Assembly: GCA_000403275.2 (NCBI GenBank)
Contig: KE159599.1
Location: 1,198,147 to 1,262,146 of the forward strand
DNA length: 64,000 nt
Reading direction: 5' to 3'
DNA from: Lachnospiraceae bacterium 28-4
Lineage (GTDB): Bacteria; Bacillota; Clostridia; Lachnospirales; Lachnospiraceae
Position 1 is the first letter of the stretch, and every line of letters begins with the position of its first letter. The notes under the pieces were generated by a model. The model saw only the letters and a program-made list of their open reading frames with translations, had not been told where the DNA came from and did not search any database. The position numbers and the translations under genes are program-made. Positions 16,772 through 25,438 of this stretch are shown piece after piece.

Positions 16772-18052
16772 GTATAATATCTTTTTAATAGCTCGACTAT
16801 ATTTAAGACCTGTGCTATAATGTCTTTATAAAAATTTTGGAGGACATTTTCATGGGCAAAAAAGCATCATCAATCGAACTTAGCAATGAAGAAAGAGAAT
16901 ATCTGGAACTTCAAACTCGTGCCAGAACAATTCAAGCTCAAACCGTTACAAGAGCGCGAATTTTATTATTACGTGCGGATGCCATGTCAATAGATGCGAT
17001 TGCTGATAAAGTAGGTCTCAACCGCTGCAGCGTCATGCTCTGCCTTAAAAAGTTTAAAGAAGGAGGCATTGAAAACGCACTCTTTGATGCTCCCGGCCGT
17101 GGAAGAAATGCTGAGATTACAGACGAAGAAAAAGCCTGGATCATTAACACCGCGTGCCAGAAGCCAGTTGATTTTGGATATGCTGCCGAAACCTGGACTT
17201 ATGCAGGGCTGACCTCACATATTAATAAAACTGCTGAAGCAGCTGGATACACAAGACTTTCCACCATTCATAAAAGTACAGTAAATACGATTCTTGACGA
17301 GGCAGACATAAAACCACATAAAATAACTTATTATTGTGAGAACAGAGATCCTGATTTTGATTCCAAAATGCATAATGTACTGCTTGTGTATAAGCAGCTT
17401 GAAATGCAGTTTAACGAATCCGGAGAACTTATTGTATCTGATGATTCACCCGTACATGTGCTGTCTTATGATGAAAAGCCTGGAATACAGGCTGTTGCAA
17501 CAACATCGGATGATTTAATGCCGGACGAAAGGCATCAGGCCATCAGTAGGGATTACGAATACAAACGTTTAGGTACTCTTTCATTATTAGCTGCAATCGA
17601 TCTCCAAACAGGAGAAGCGATTCCGCTTGTAAGAGACAGGCACAGCAGCAGGGAATACATAGAATTTTTAAAGCTGTTAGACGACAAGTACCAAAAGGGA
17701 GACAAAATCCGCATAGTACTCGATAATCTTAAAGTTCATACATCGGAGGCAACCAGAAAATACCTGGCAACCGTACCAGGAAGATTCGAATTTGTATTCA
17801 CTCCCAAACATGGATCATGGCTTAATATGGTTGAAGGTTTCTTCAGCAAGATGACTCGTCAGATGCTTAAAGGCATCCGTGTCAAATCTAAGGAGGAACT
17901 TACTAATCGCATCTACAACTATTTTGCAGAAATAAACGAAGAACCGATTGTGTTCCACTGGAAATATAAACTTGATGACATTGATGTATCGGAAGAAATC
18001 ATTGTTGATACTCTGCCTGTCAAAAAGTCGATTTAATTAAAAGATGAAATAC
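16772..18052. mobile_element. IS630-family insertion sequence, 1281 bp, intact
   Basis: Ends are defined by TA duplications at 16770-16771 and 18053-18054 and by 26-bp imperfect inverted repeats (GTATAATATCTTTTTAATAG at the left, GTATTTCATCTTTTAATTAA at the right read inwards, both ending in TCGAC; 19 of 26 positions match). TA duplication is the hallmark of IS630/Tc1-mariner transposition. Removing the element and one TA rejoins the flanking gene in frame. Confidence 0.92.
16852..18036 (+). CDS. IS630-family DDE transposase
   Basis: The 394-residue transposase has an N-terminal helix-turn-helix (AIADKVGLNRCSVMLCLKKF), a linker with the PGRGRNAEIT motif and a catalytic domain. In that domain the acidic residues fall in VLSYDEKPG, RIVLDNLKVH and GSWLNMVEGFFSKM, the spacing of the IS630 DDE family. 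The start at 16852 follows TTTTGGAGG; the frame can also be read from a TTG at 16837. The frame is intact, so the element may be active. The stop lies in the right inverted repeat. Confidence 0.93.
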   Translation: MGKKASSIELSNEEREYLELQTRARTIQAQTVTRARILLLRADAMSIDAIADKVGLNRCSVMLCLKKFKEGGIENALFDAPGRGRNAEITDEEKAWIINTACQKPVDFGYAAETWTYAGLTSHINKTAEAAGYTRLSTIHKSTVNTILDEADIKPHKITYYCENRDPDFDSKMHNVLLVYKQLEMQFNESGELIVSDDSPVHVLSYDEKPGIQAVATTSDDLMPDERHQAISRDYEYKRLGTLSLLAAIDLQTGEAIPLVRDRHSSREYIEFLKLLDDKYQKGDKIRIVLDNLKVHTSEATRKYLATVPGRFEFVFTPKHGSWLNMVEGFFSKMTRQMLKGIRVKSKEELTNRIYNYFAEINEEPIVFHWKYKLDDIDVSEEIIVDTLPVKKSI

Positions 18053-20158
18053 TAGGGTCAATTCTTCCATCTTTATTTGTTCCAGGAGTAAGATTCCAAT
18101 GATATAATACATCAAATGAATGCTCTCTAATTTGGGATTCTTCATTACTGATTTCTTTTTTTTCCTCATGATGGCCTTTAAACGCATGGCAAAGCATTTC
18201 CATAAAGAAATCTGGATTATTTGCCAGAGTCATATACAATCTCCTTGGCCCTTTTGAACCGTAAGATTGAAACAATTTGAAATACCACCATTCGAGCAGT
18301 ATTACTCTTTCATCATCCCAGTTTTCTTGAAGCCATTCAATCAAATTGACAACTGTATAAGCATCGTGCTGAATAATGTCGTTATGCTGTACAGTGGCAA
18401 GGGATTTTAATGTTTCAAAAATAGTTTCTCCCTCAAGAAAATGTCCTGCATAGTACATAGCACCAATTAATTCTAATGCATCTGACGGTCTTTCATACAG
18501 CAAAAGCTTTTGGATTATATAGTCTGCTTTTGTGGCATCTTCTAGTCCCCAAACAGGAACTTGCTTCCAGTATCCATCAAGCTGGTCGGTTAGGAGTTGT
18601 TCCGCTAAGAACATGCTTTCTAATGTAAGAGGAATTGATCTTAAAACCATAGCGATTTCTTCGTGACTGTGCCCCTCCAATTGCGTTTTGAGCCAGGAAA
18701 TTCCATGAATTCGAAATCTCTCCTGTAAATATTCTTTTGCTAATGCCTTGCGTTTGTCATGTGAAGAGGCTAACCATTCATAGATGTTGTTGTCGCATTC
18801 GCCTGTAAAGTTCAATCTTGCTAAAATGGAACCGACAGATCGCACTGAGTCAAATGAATCAATACAACAAACAAGTAATTCCAATCCATAGGTTTGATAA
18901 CACCAGTCCAACTCTTTTGAACGCAACATGATTAACACTGTGTCCCTTTCAACATATGAATTATACTTCTCTGGCAAAATATCGTGTGTCTCATTTTGAA
19001 ATAGCCGCCGGATTTTTATTCGCCGATCTTTTGGAGCTATCTTCTCTGCCAATGACGCAATTGCATCTAAGGGTTCTTCTGGCATTGTCCAGTCTGCATC
19101 AGAAAACTGTTTGTGTTTACAGAAAAGGTTCAATAATTCGTTCCAAATATCGTATTTTTCGTCATCTGTGTAGTTTAAACTGGCTGTCTCAACTGCGATC
19201 AACATCTTGTAAAATATATCTTCCGGGGTTTTATCAAGAAATTCCAGCAGCGCCAAAAGCCGTTTTTTATGACTGGTACCTTTTTCGATCGCAAGTTCTA
19301 AATAAGCATCAGATTCTTCCCAGTAAGTATCTGAGTTTGAGTTTCGTTCTTCAATTTTGCAGGCCAAATATTTAGGCTTCTCAAATGCTCCGCAAGTTGT
19401 TGTTTGTCCAGGCAAAAGTGTGCATAAAAACTCCCACGCCAAGGCATCATCCTCTTCAAAAAACTGCTTGATTATTGAAATACGTTGTGGAAAAGGAGCC
19501 TCTGTTTTGGACGCCCATGGCAGAAATATTGATGTCAAAGTCTCAAGATGCTCAGGCCGTATTTTTAGAACACAGAAAGCAGAAAAACACGCATGGGAAA
19601 AGAATTCCTGTTTACAGGAAACTAGTGTAAGTGCGTAAACCAACCGGGAGCCATAAAACTGTTTACCAAATAAATCTTCAGATTCCGACAAATAGGAACA
19701 CAGACCGCTATCCTCAGCAGTAATAGCATCCTGAACGGATTTTGTAAAGCATAATGGACTTGCCTCAGCAAAAAGCTGAAAATTGTTCTCCATTGTCGCT
19801 ATAATCCGCCAATCAGAGGACTCAATTACTTTTCTAATCATGTCATCAATCAACTTTTTCAATTTCCACGATGAGCATGATGGAAATTTCTCTGGAAAGT
19901 TTCCAGTAATAGCAAGAAAATTGCTGAGTCCATACCGGATTGATGCAGAATATTGAGAGGACTTATAATAAAGAGATGCTGCAAAGCGATCAGCTGATTT
20001 TAAGTCATACTTTGTATCATAATCTGAAAATGCCCGTTCCATAAGTACACGGATTTTTGCAATGTGGCTATCGTATAGCTGGATGCCCAATTCCTCTAAA
20101 ATTGCTTCTGGATTCTTAACATTCCAAATATTATTGCTAAAATTTATGGTGAATTTAG
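18053..20158 (-). pseudogene. Large helical protein (possible STAND-type defence protein), 5' and 3' truncated
   Basis: An open frame of about 700 codons runs from an in-frame stop at 20158 to the IS630 junction. The first possible start is a TTG at 20090 with no ribosome binding site, and coding-like residues (IWNVKNPEAILEELG) continue upstream of it. The true N-terminus is therefore missing, cut off where the ICE begins. The sequence is rich in short amphipathic helices (TPR-like). Stretches such as IFLPWASKTEAPFPQRISIIKQFF followed by WEFLCTLLPGQ recall the C-terminal sensor repeats of large STAND/AVAST-like NTPases, from memory. The NTPase and effector parts are not visible. Confidence 0.6.
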
Positions 20159-20169
20159 ATTATCTCTTT

Positions 20170-20262
20170 AGAAGTTCTTATATGTCGGTATAGCCCGTAT
20201 TTTCGGGCTTTCCCGGCATTTTAGATATGGGGAGAAGTTCTTATATACCCTCAAAACTTCTT
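20170..20262. repeat. Direct repeats at the ICE end, candidate integrase arm sites
   Basis: AGAAGTTCTTATAT occurs at about 20170 and again at about 20233, and a related inverted AAAACTTCTTAGG follows at about 20252. They lie between the integrase stop and the putative ICE end, where Tn916-type elements have the DR sites bound by the integrase N-terminal domain. A GC-rich hairpin (GCCCGTATTTTCGGGC) lies between them. Confidence 0.6.
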
Positions 20263-20311
20263 AGGTTTTCCCTCTCAATGGTAGTAAAAGAAGTAGTAAA
20301 TCCGTCTGCGG

Positions 20312-21508
20312 TTATGCTGCAATCAGCCTTTCCATTTCAGCCTTTGCGGAAGCGAAAGTTGCGTGTGCGTAATAGTTCAGCGTCATGGTGATGTTGGAAT
20401 GTCCCATGATATACTGTAACGCTTTCGGGTTCATGCCCGCATTGGCTAAGTTGGTGCAGAACGTATGGCGCAGGGTGTGGGGTGTCATTACTTTAGGTAA
20501 GGCTTCCTCATGGCACTTGTTGTACTTTTTCGCAAGCCCCCGGAACATGGTTGCGTAGTTCACATTCGTTTTCGGGCAGCCGTCCCGGTTGAGGAAAAGG
20601 AAATTGCTGTAACCGTCAATGGTGATCTTCTTCGCTCCCTTGCGGTTCTCCAACACGCGCCCCAACGCTTCATACACTTTTTCACTCATTGGAATTTGTC
20701 TGATACCGCTCTGCGTTTTGGGTTTCTCTATGTAGTAGCCTGTTTCCGCGCTCCGTAAAAGCTGGTGGTCTACATTGATTACCCGGTTTTCAAAATCAAG
20801 GTCGGTTTCAGTCAGTCCGCAGAGTTCGGATATCCTAAGCCCTGTCCCCAGCAGTATGATAACCTCGTCACGGTATTTCTGATAGACGCTATCACCTTGC
20901 ATAAAGGATAAAAGGCTTTCTTCCTGTTCTCCTGTGAGGGGTACTTTCGGCTCCGTGTCGTCCTCGATCACGGTGTTTAGCTGGAAGTCAAAGGGATTTT
21001 TCCTTATGCAGTCGTCCTGTATCGCTGTGTAAAAAGCAGCTTTTAGAGAACGCTTGTCATTGCTTATGGTCTTGTAGGATATTCCCTTTTCTTTCATGCG
21101 CAACGCCCATTCTTTCGCGTCGGACAGCTTCACACTGTCAATGGGGCAGGAACCAAGTTTATCCGCTTCCAGCAGCTTCATCAGCCGTTCGCGCCCCTTT
21201 GTGGTGTTGTGCCTTACATTCCCCCGGTGGCGGTTCTGCTTCGCGTAAAGCTCGCAGACGGTCATTTTCTTTCCGATTGTGTCTATCCCGTCGTCAAGGT
21301 CTTTCTGTATCTCTTTTTCCTTTTCTCTAAGGGATATGTCGTCACGCTTCCCGGCAGGGGTCTTGTCCGTAGGCACTAACTTCCACGCATAGACAAATTG
21401 CACTTTACCAAAAGTATCGGTATATTTGTAAGCATATCTCCCGTCTTTTCTCTGGCTCTCTCCCGAACGCAAAATGCGGTTTCTATTATCACGTCTTTTC
21501 TCCGACAT
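20312..21508 (-). CDS. int: Tyrosine integrase, Tn916 Int family
   Basis: This site-specific recombinase integrates and excises the ICE. The 398-residue protein begins MSEKRRDNRNRILRSGESQRKDG, the Tn916 Int arm-binding domain. It has a core-binding SAM-like domain (about 90-170) and a catalytic domain with Arg in GTGLRISELCGL, HTLRHTFCTN, GHSN and the nucleophile Tyr in LNYYAHATF. The start at 21508 follows AAAGGAGC; the open frame to 21586 lacks a site. Tn916 Int is 405 residues, so the gene is full length. It is downstream of xis on the same strand. Confidence 0.96.
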   Translation of the reverse strand: MSEKRRDNRNRILRSGESQRKDGRYAYKYTDTFGKVQFVYAWKLVPTDKTPAGKRDDISLREKEKEIQKDLDDGIDTIGKKMTVCELYAKQNRHRGNVRHNTTKGRERLMKLLEADKLGSCPIDSVKLSDAKEWALRMKEKGISYKTISNDKRSLKAAFYTAIQDDCIRKNPFDFQLNTVIEDDTEPKVPLTGEQEESLLSFMQGDSVYQKYRDEVIILLGTGLRISELCGLTETDLDFENRVINVDHQLLRSAETGYYIEKPKTQSGIRQIPMSEKVYEALGRVLENRKGAKKITIDGYSNFLFLNRDGCPKTNVNYATMFRGLAKKYNKCHEEALPKVMTPHTLRHTFCTNLANAGMNPKALQYIMGHSNITMTLNYYAHATFASAKAEMERLIAA

Positions 21509-21597
21509 TGTTTTTGCTCCTTTCCGTGTCGGAAAGAGCCTTGATATGCCTAATCTTATTATAGCACATTCAAGGCTCCTTTTCACTATCTTTTTCG

Positions 21598-21801
21598 CTA
21601 AATTGCGTCCAGCGTGTCAATGATCTTTTCAAACTGTTTCCTCTTGATCTGAATACGGTTGCCGTTCAAGAATATCCAGCCCGCCGTAGGATTTTCTTCT
21701 GCAAGTTTCCGCAACTTGTTTTCCCCAATGCGGAAATATTTTGACGCTTCCTCAATGGTAAGCGTGTACTTTTCCCAAATAGGCACATCAGCATTGCTCA
21801 T
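21598..21801 (-). CDS. xis: Excisionase, Tn916 Xis family
   Basis: This is a 67-residue basic protein with [33 protein letters not shown] and [19 protein letters not shown] (here with VPIWEK), essentially the Tn916 Xis sequence and length. It binds element ends and directs Int toward excision. It lies 89 bases upstream of int in the same operon. Confidence 0.95.
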   Translation of the reverse strand: MSNADVPIWEKYTLTIEEASKYFRIGENKLRKLAEENPTAGWIFLNGNRIQIKRKQFEKIIDTLDAI

Positions 21802-22309
21802 TCTATATATCCCCCTTTCAAAAATGGGTAAAAGGTTAATTGTGAAAAAGGGGCTGTGATCGGACGGTTATCAGCGTAACCTCACGGGAGTTTCACCCCT
21901 GCATGGTTCTCATGCAGCCCTACCCATTGCCTGCGACGCTTTTAACGCTCGGACTGTGGCGGTAAGGGAGTATCATTATATATCCTGCGCTGTCGTCGCC
22001 CGCAAGCTGCTAAACTTGCTCCCCGGCGCGGTGTTGGTCGCTCGGCTGTCCCGGCAGGGAAAAGAAAACCCCGCCGGGATAGCGTCGTGGCGCACCCGCC
22101 GTATGGCTCGGCGCAAAAGGGACGTATCCGATCTGCCCTATGCTGCGCTGCCGTTATCTTGCGCCGCTTTCTTTGTCAAGGTTCAAAATCAAGAGCTTGT
22201 CGGCTCACGGAAGCATACCGCGCTGGGCGGTATGCCCCGGTGAAATGACAAGCAGCCCGGAAGCGGAAGCGCGGAAAGGGGGACGCGCCCCGCTGGGGAC
22301 AGCCTGTGT
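21802..22309. other. Structured non-coding region between the HTH ORF and xis
   Basis: No convincing gene was found on either strand. The stretch is GC-rich with several hairpins: CTGCATG/CATGCAG near 21912, TCCCGGC/GCCGGGA near 22049-22081, and GCATACCGC/GCGGTATGC near 22213. It corresponds to the Tn916 region upstream of xis that is read through during excision control. The hairpins may act as terminators or attenuators. Confidence 0.5.
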
Positions 22310-22549
22310 TTAGCCTACGTTAAAGGCAAGGGTGCGGGTAATCAGCCGCACTTGCAGCCTGTTCTTCATTTCCTCGTCAACGTAGGAATAAGTATTGCCC
22401 GCGTCGTCTTTCAGCGTCCGGGTGCAGAGCGTCGCTATGTAACCCTCGTAATGCTTCAAAACTGCGCACATGGCTTCCGTGTCGCCGCCCGCCGCTGCTG
22501 CAATAACAGGGAACGGCAACAGGGCAACGGATTTTTTATTTCTGTTCAT
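22310..22549 (-). CDS. Helix-turn-helix domain protein of Tn916/Tn1549-type elements
   Basis: The 79-residue protein from ATG 22549 (after GGAGGG) contains FPVIAAAAGGDTEAMCAVLKHYEGYIATLCTRTLKDDAGNTY (read in parts), the conserved small helix-turn-helix protein that follows the sigma-like gene in Tn916-type elements. Its start overlaps the sigma gene stop by 14 bases. It probably takes part in control of conjugation or excision genes. Confidence 0.85.
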   Translation of the reverse strand: MNRNKKSVALLPFPVIAAAAGGDTEAMCAVLKHYEGYIATLCTRTLKDDAGNTYSYVDEEMKNRLQVRLITRTLAFNVG

Positions 22550-22970
22550 CTGTTTTTCCCTCCATATACAGTTTGATTTTTTCAAGCGCGGTTTTCCTGT
22601 GCCGGAAAATCGTACTGCGCACAACATTCAGCAGACCGCCTATTTCCTCGTCGCTCATATCCAAAAAGTATGACAAAAGGATAATGTCACGCTTCTTTTC
22701 GGGCAGGGCTTGTAAGGCTTCGCCAAGCAGCTCATTTTTCACAAGCACATCATAGCCGGACACTTCAAAGCGGTAGTAATCGCTCTCGTACTCGTCCAGC
22801 GTGTAAAGCTGTGAGAGTTCCGCTTCGCTCATTTCCGAAAAATTCACTTCAAGGGCTGCGCGTTTGGAAAGCTCCCGGTAATAACTTCTTGCTTCGCCTT
22901 TGAGGACTTTTTTTGCAAGTGCGTCATACTGATGTTGGATCGTTTTCATTTCAGAAGAAGATAGCTCCAT
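22536..22970 (-). CDS. Sigma-70-like factor of Tn916/Tn1549-type elements
   Basis: The 144-residue protein begins MELSSSEMKTIQHQYDALAKKVL after GGAGGTGA. It carries a sigma region 4 near its end (LPEKKRDIILLSYFLDMSDEEIGGLLNVVRSTIFRHRKTALEKIK, read in parts). Such small sigma-like proteins of Tn916-type elements activate transfer or excision genes. Start 22970 is chosen over 23033 on the ribosome binding site. The gene is shared, in broken form, with the relic at 15829-16053. Confidence 0.9.
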   Translation of the reverse strand: MELSSSEMKTIQHQYDALAKKVLKGEARSYYRELSKRAALEVNFSEMSEAELSQLYTLDEYESDYYRFEVSGYDVLVKNELLGEALQALPEKKRDIILLSYFLDMSDEEIGGLLNVVRSTIFRHRKTALEKIKLYMEGKTDEQK

Positions 22971-23036
22971 AGAGTTCACCTCCTTCCTTCGTGGTGTAAA
23001 AGACAAAAGGCTTGTCCTTCCGTCCCCTTTCACACC

Positions 23037-23270
23037 CTATCCGTATGGAAAAGGCTCTTTTGTTGCGCTTTCCAAGCAGCTTTTTAAGAAAACCAAAGGG
23101 CGCAAAAAAAGCCCGCCCACAAAAAATGCGGACAGGCAAAATAGCATTGATAACTGTATTAAGATGATTAGACAGTTCATATTGATAAGCGGAATTTTCC
23201 CCGGTGGTGGACGGGCTTTTTTTGATATGTCAATGACCGTCGGATTTTGTCGATAGGGTGTGTGCTTCAT
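23037..23270 (-). CDS. Candidate leader peptide or small membrane peptide within an attenuator-like region
   Basis: ATG at 23270 follows AAAGGAGGTAGCCGCC, one of the strongest ribosome binding sites in the window. The frame begins MKHTPYRQNPTVIDISKKARPP and continues for 77 codons, with a hydrophobic stretch near residues 31-60. The coding sequence overlaps a long inverted repeat with T-runs (see next entry), so it may be a leader peptide whose translation controls read-through into the sigma operon. No family is recognised. Confidence 0.4.
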   Translation of the reverse strand: MKHTPYRQNPTVIDISKKARPPPGKIPLINMNCLIILIQLSMLFCLSAFFVGGLFLRPLVFLKSCLESATKEPFPYG

Positions 23271-23440
23271 GGCGGCTACCTCCTTTAGCCGCCGCTTTTA
23301 ACAGTGAAACCACGTCATTCCTTGAGAAGATAAAAAAGAAACGGCGGCTTTGATTTCTCAAAAGCCGCCGCATAAGAATAGGAATGTGAAAATACTTCTG
23401 CTGTACGACGGCTTTTTTTCTTTTGCCGTCGTGCGGCAGA
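23108..23440 (-). terminator. Cluster of terminator-like inverted repeats upstream of the sigma gene
   Basis: AAAAAAAGCCCGYCCAC arms near 23104-23120 and 23207-23223 can pair across about 95 bases, each bordered by A or T runs. GGCGGCTA/TTAGCCGCC lies at 23271-23293. A terminator-like CGGCGGCTTT/AAAGCCGCCG lies near 23342-23371. ACGACGGC/GCCGTCGT lies near 23404-23432. Together they separate the YxeA/ABC unit from the sigma unit and suggest attenuation control. Confidence 0.55.
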
Positions 23441-23477
23441 TTTGCTATTAACTTAGCAGACGTTATTCTTCACTGAA

Positions 23478-23846
23478 TTATTTTGGTAAGGTATATTGCT
23501 CTTGAACAGCTATCGGAAGCTCGTCATATTGTATCTCGCTCCATTCGAGGACACCGCGAATAGGCATTACCGTCAGACGAATAAAAGCGTACTCTTTCAA
23601 TTCCCTTGACGTTCCAAAGGTAATGTCCTTTTCGTTTCCGTCCTCGTCATAGCAGCGCAGCGTATAGGAGAAATCCATGCTCCCTTCGAAGTTAATTACA
23701 CCTCCGGCAGATTCCGTCTGTTCGATCTTGCTGTTGTCAATCTGCGAATAATAGTAGGTGCTGCCTGCCCCTGAAAGCAGAAAAACGCCAAAACAAATTA
23801 CAATTAAAAAGACAACACCAATTCCAAATAATATTTTTTTCTTCAT
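23478..23846 (-). CDS. YxeA-family (DUF1093) secreted or membrane-anchored protein
   Basis: The 122-residue protein has an N-terminal hydrophobic segment (ILFGIGVVFLIVICFGVFLL) and a small beta domain with TYYYSQIDNSKIE, YTLRCYDEDGNEKDITF and ELPIAVQ, the YxeA/DUF1093 pattern. In several Firmicutes yxeA-like genes lie next to bacitracin or lantibiotic ABC transporters, as here, 16 bases after a permease gene. An accessory role in peptide resistance is inferred. Confidence 0.75.
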   Translation of the reverse strand: MKKKILFGIGVVFLIVICFGVFLLSGAGSTYYYSQIDNSKIEQTESAGGVINFEGSMDFSYTLRCYDEDGNEKDITFGTSRELKEYAFIRLTVMPIRGVLEWSEIQYDELPIAVQEQYTLPK

Positions 23847-23861
23847 GTGAAAGCCCTCCTG

Positions 23862-24644
23862 TTACCAACCTTTTTTGGGAACGGTTTTTTTTACCTTTTT
23901 TACGATTTTTGCCGACGAAGCATTTTTTGTTGTGGCTACAATAGCCGCAGAAATCAATAAAACAGTAATCATGCTAATACTACATAATCCAATATTCCAA
24001 TATACGGCTGCGTCGTAGCTCCGATACTGAATTAGTCCCATACTTGCTGTTATAGGATAGATGTTTGCAAGCGTCATGTTTCCTGCCGCAAACATTCCTC
24101 CATAACCATAGACAAATGCAAGAATGACACCTATCATGTGTCCGTTAGGGATACGGGCGGTAAAGGCTATAATCGGCGTTACGGCTATATATAAAAATAA
24201 AGTATTAAGAGTAATCTGTATCAAAGCCTGTATTACGGCTGTTGCCGAAAATCCCGGAAAGCCAACAAGTAATTCCGCAGCGACAGTAAAAGCCGTACTC
24301 GCTATACCCAAAAATACGGACAGGAAGCCGCAAATAATCAGTTTTCCTCCAATCAACGCGGGATAGGAAACAGGTATTGTCATAATGCTCTTTAAGGTAT
24401 CATCAGATTTCTCACGCGCAATAACATATCCTGCAATCAGAGTAATACACATAGGAAAAATGGTTGTCGTATTATTTTGAATGACCCGCTCTGCCAAATG
24501 CGGAAACGTCCAAACTGTACCGTCTAATGCGGTAGAACTAAAAAGAGTAATTCCGACAGAAAGAAACATTAACAGAACACCTGCCCAAATGACATGGTAT
24601 CTCTTTAGCTTCCATAATTCTGTTTTGATAATCCGACACATCAT
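23862..24644 (-). CDS. ABC-2-type permease, lantibiotic-immunity type (second)
   Basis: The 260-residue permease from ATG 24644 (after AAGGGGGGAATA) has about six membrane helices and the motif REKSDDTLKSIMTIPVSYPALIGGKL, which aligns with ERDNDTFKNLRTIPITSTQMIMAKI in the neighbouring permease. The two are therefore paralogues, probably forming a heterodimer. Its start overlaps the preceding stop. An ATG-to-stop frame extends to 24842, but that part overlaps the other permease and has no site. The role inferred is export of, or immunity to, a cationic peptide. Confidence 0.85.
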   Translation of the reverse strand: MMCRIIKTELWKLKRYHVIWAGVLLMFLSVGITLFSSTALDGTVWTFPHLAERVIQNNTTTIFPMCITLIAGYVIAREKSDDTLKSIMTIPVSYPALIGGKLIICGFLSVFLGIASTAFTVAAELLVGFPGFSATAVIQALIQITLNTLFLYIAVTPIIAFTARIPNGHMIGVILAFVYGYGGMFAAGNMTLANIYPITASMGLIQYRSYDAAVYWNIGLCSISMITVLLISAAIVATTKNASSAKIVKKVKKTVPKKGW

Positions 24645-25438
24645 TATTCCCCCCTTTTCTTGTATAAGAAATCTATTAAATAGATTGATATAACAGCCAT
24701 TAGCCCTAAAATGAGAACCGTCTGAAAGGTTGACGGAATAATCTTTTCCAAAGCTGTTACGTTTAATGGAAACCCGTGTTTTACCATATCTCCCGCACCC
24801 CAGAGCGTTGTCATGGGGATCGGCAGAAGCCAACATAACCATTTAGGCAATGTCCCGAATAGTGTTTCAACGGTAAGGCTTGCCACACTGTAAAACACAC
24901 ATAATAAAATGGAAAAAATATATGTCTTGCTGAAAAAAACAACAAGTACAATTATAGGCAAAGTTCCTGCTGTAATAAAAATACCAAGCTCGATTGCAAC
25001 TAATAGTTTATAGGCAATCCCATGTATTTCCATTGAGAAACTACCACAAATAACAGTAGCAAACATGGAAGCAAGACAAAAAATAATTCCAAAAGCAAAC
25101 AGGACAATGATTTTTGCCATAATCATTTGAGTACTTGTTATCGGGATTGTGCGTAAATTTTTGAACGTGTCATTATCACGCTCCATAAAAAACAACATAG
25201 CAGCAATGACCCCAATAATACATGGCAGAAGAAAGATAACACCATATCCCATAACCATATTGAATAATCCGTCAAAAAGAACCGTTTTGTTCGGATACCG
25301 TTCCAGCATCCTCGGTGTTGCCATAAGGAATGTGATAGGAATAGGGAATAAAAAGGCAGACAAAAACACAAAAGGGATAAATTTCTTTCTCTTTAATTTC
25401 ATAAATTCACACTTTATAAGATCAAGCAATCCCTTCAC
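24644..25438 (-). CDS. ABC-2-type permease, lantibiotic-immunity type (first)
   Basis: The 264-residue permease has six predicted membrane helices. It starts MKGLLDLIKCEFMKLKRKKFIP, the typical N-terminus of MutE/SpaE/BcrB-like permeases, and has the conserved ERDNDTFKNLRTIPIT loop. It overlaps the end of the ATPase gene by 17 bases and the next permease by one. The genes form a single operon with the ATPase. Confidence 0.88.
   Translation of the reverse strand: MKGLLDLIKCEFMKLKRKKFIPFVFLSAFLFPIPITFLMATPRMLERYPNKTVLFDGLFNMVMGYGVIFLLPCIIGVIAAMLFFMERDNDTFKNLRTIPITSTQMIMAKIIVLFAFGIIFCLASMFATVICGSFSMEIHGIAYKLLVAIELGIFITAGTLPIIVLVVFFSKTYIFSILLCVFYSVASLTVETLFGTLPKWLCWLLPIPMTTLWGAGDMVKHGFPLNVTALEKIIPSTFQTVLILGLMAVISIYLIDFLYKKRGE

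Noticed and set aside
21802-22309. Possible CRISPR or rRNA-like structured stretch
   Set aside because: Hairpins are not regularly spaced repeats and no rRNA or tRNA core motif is present.
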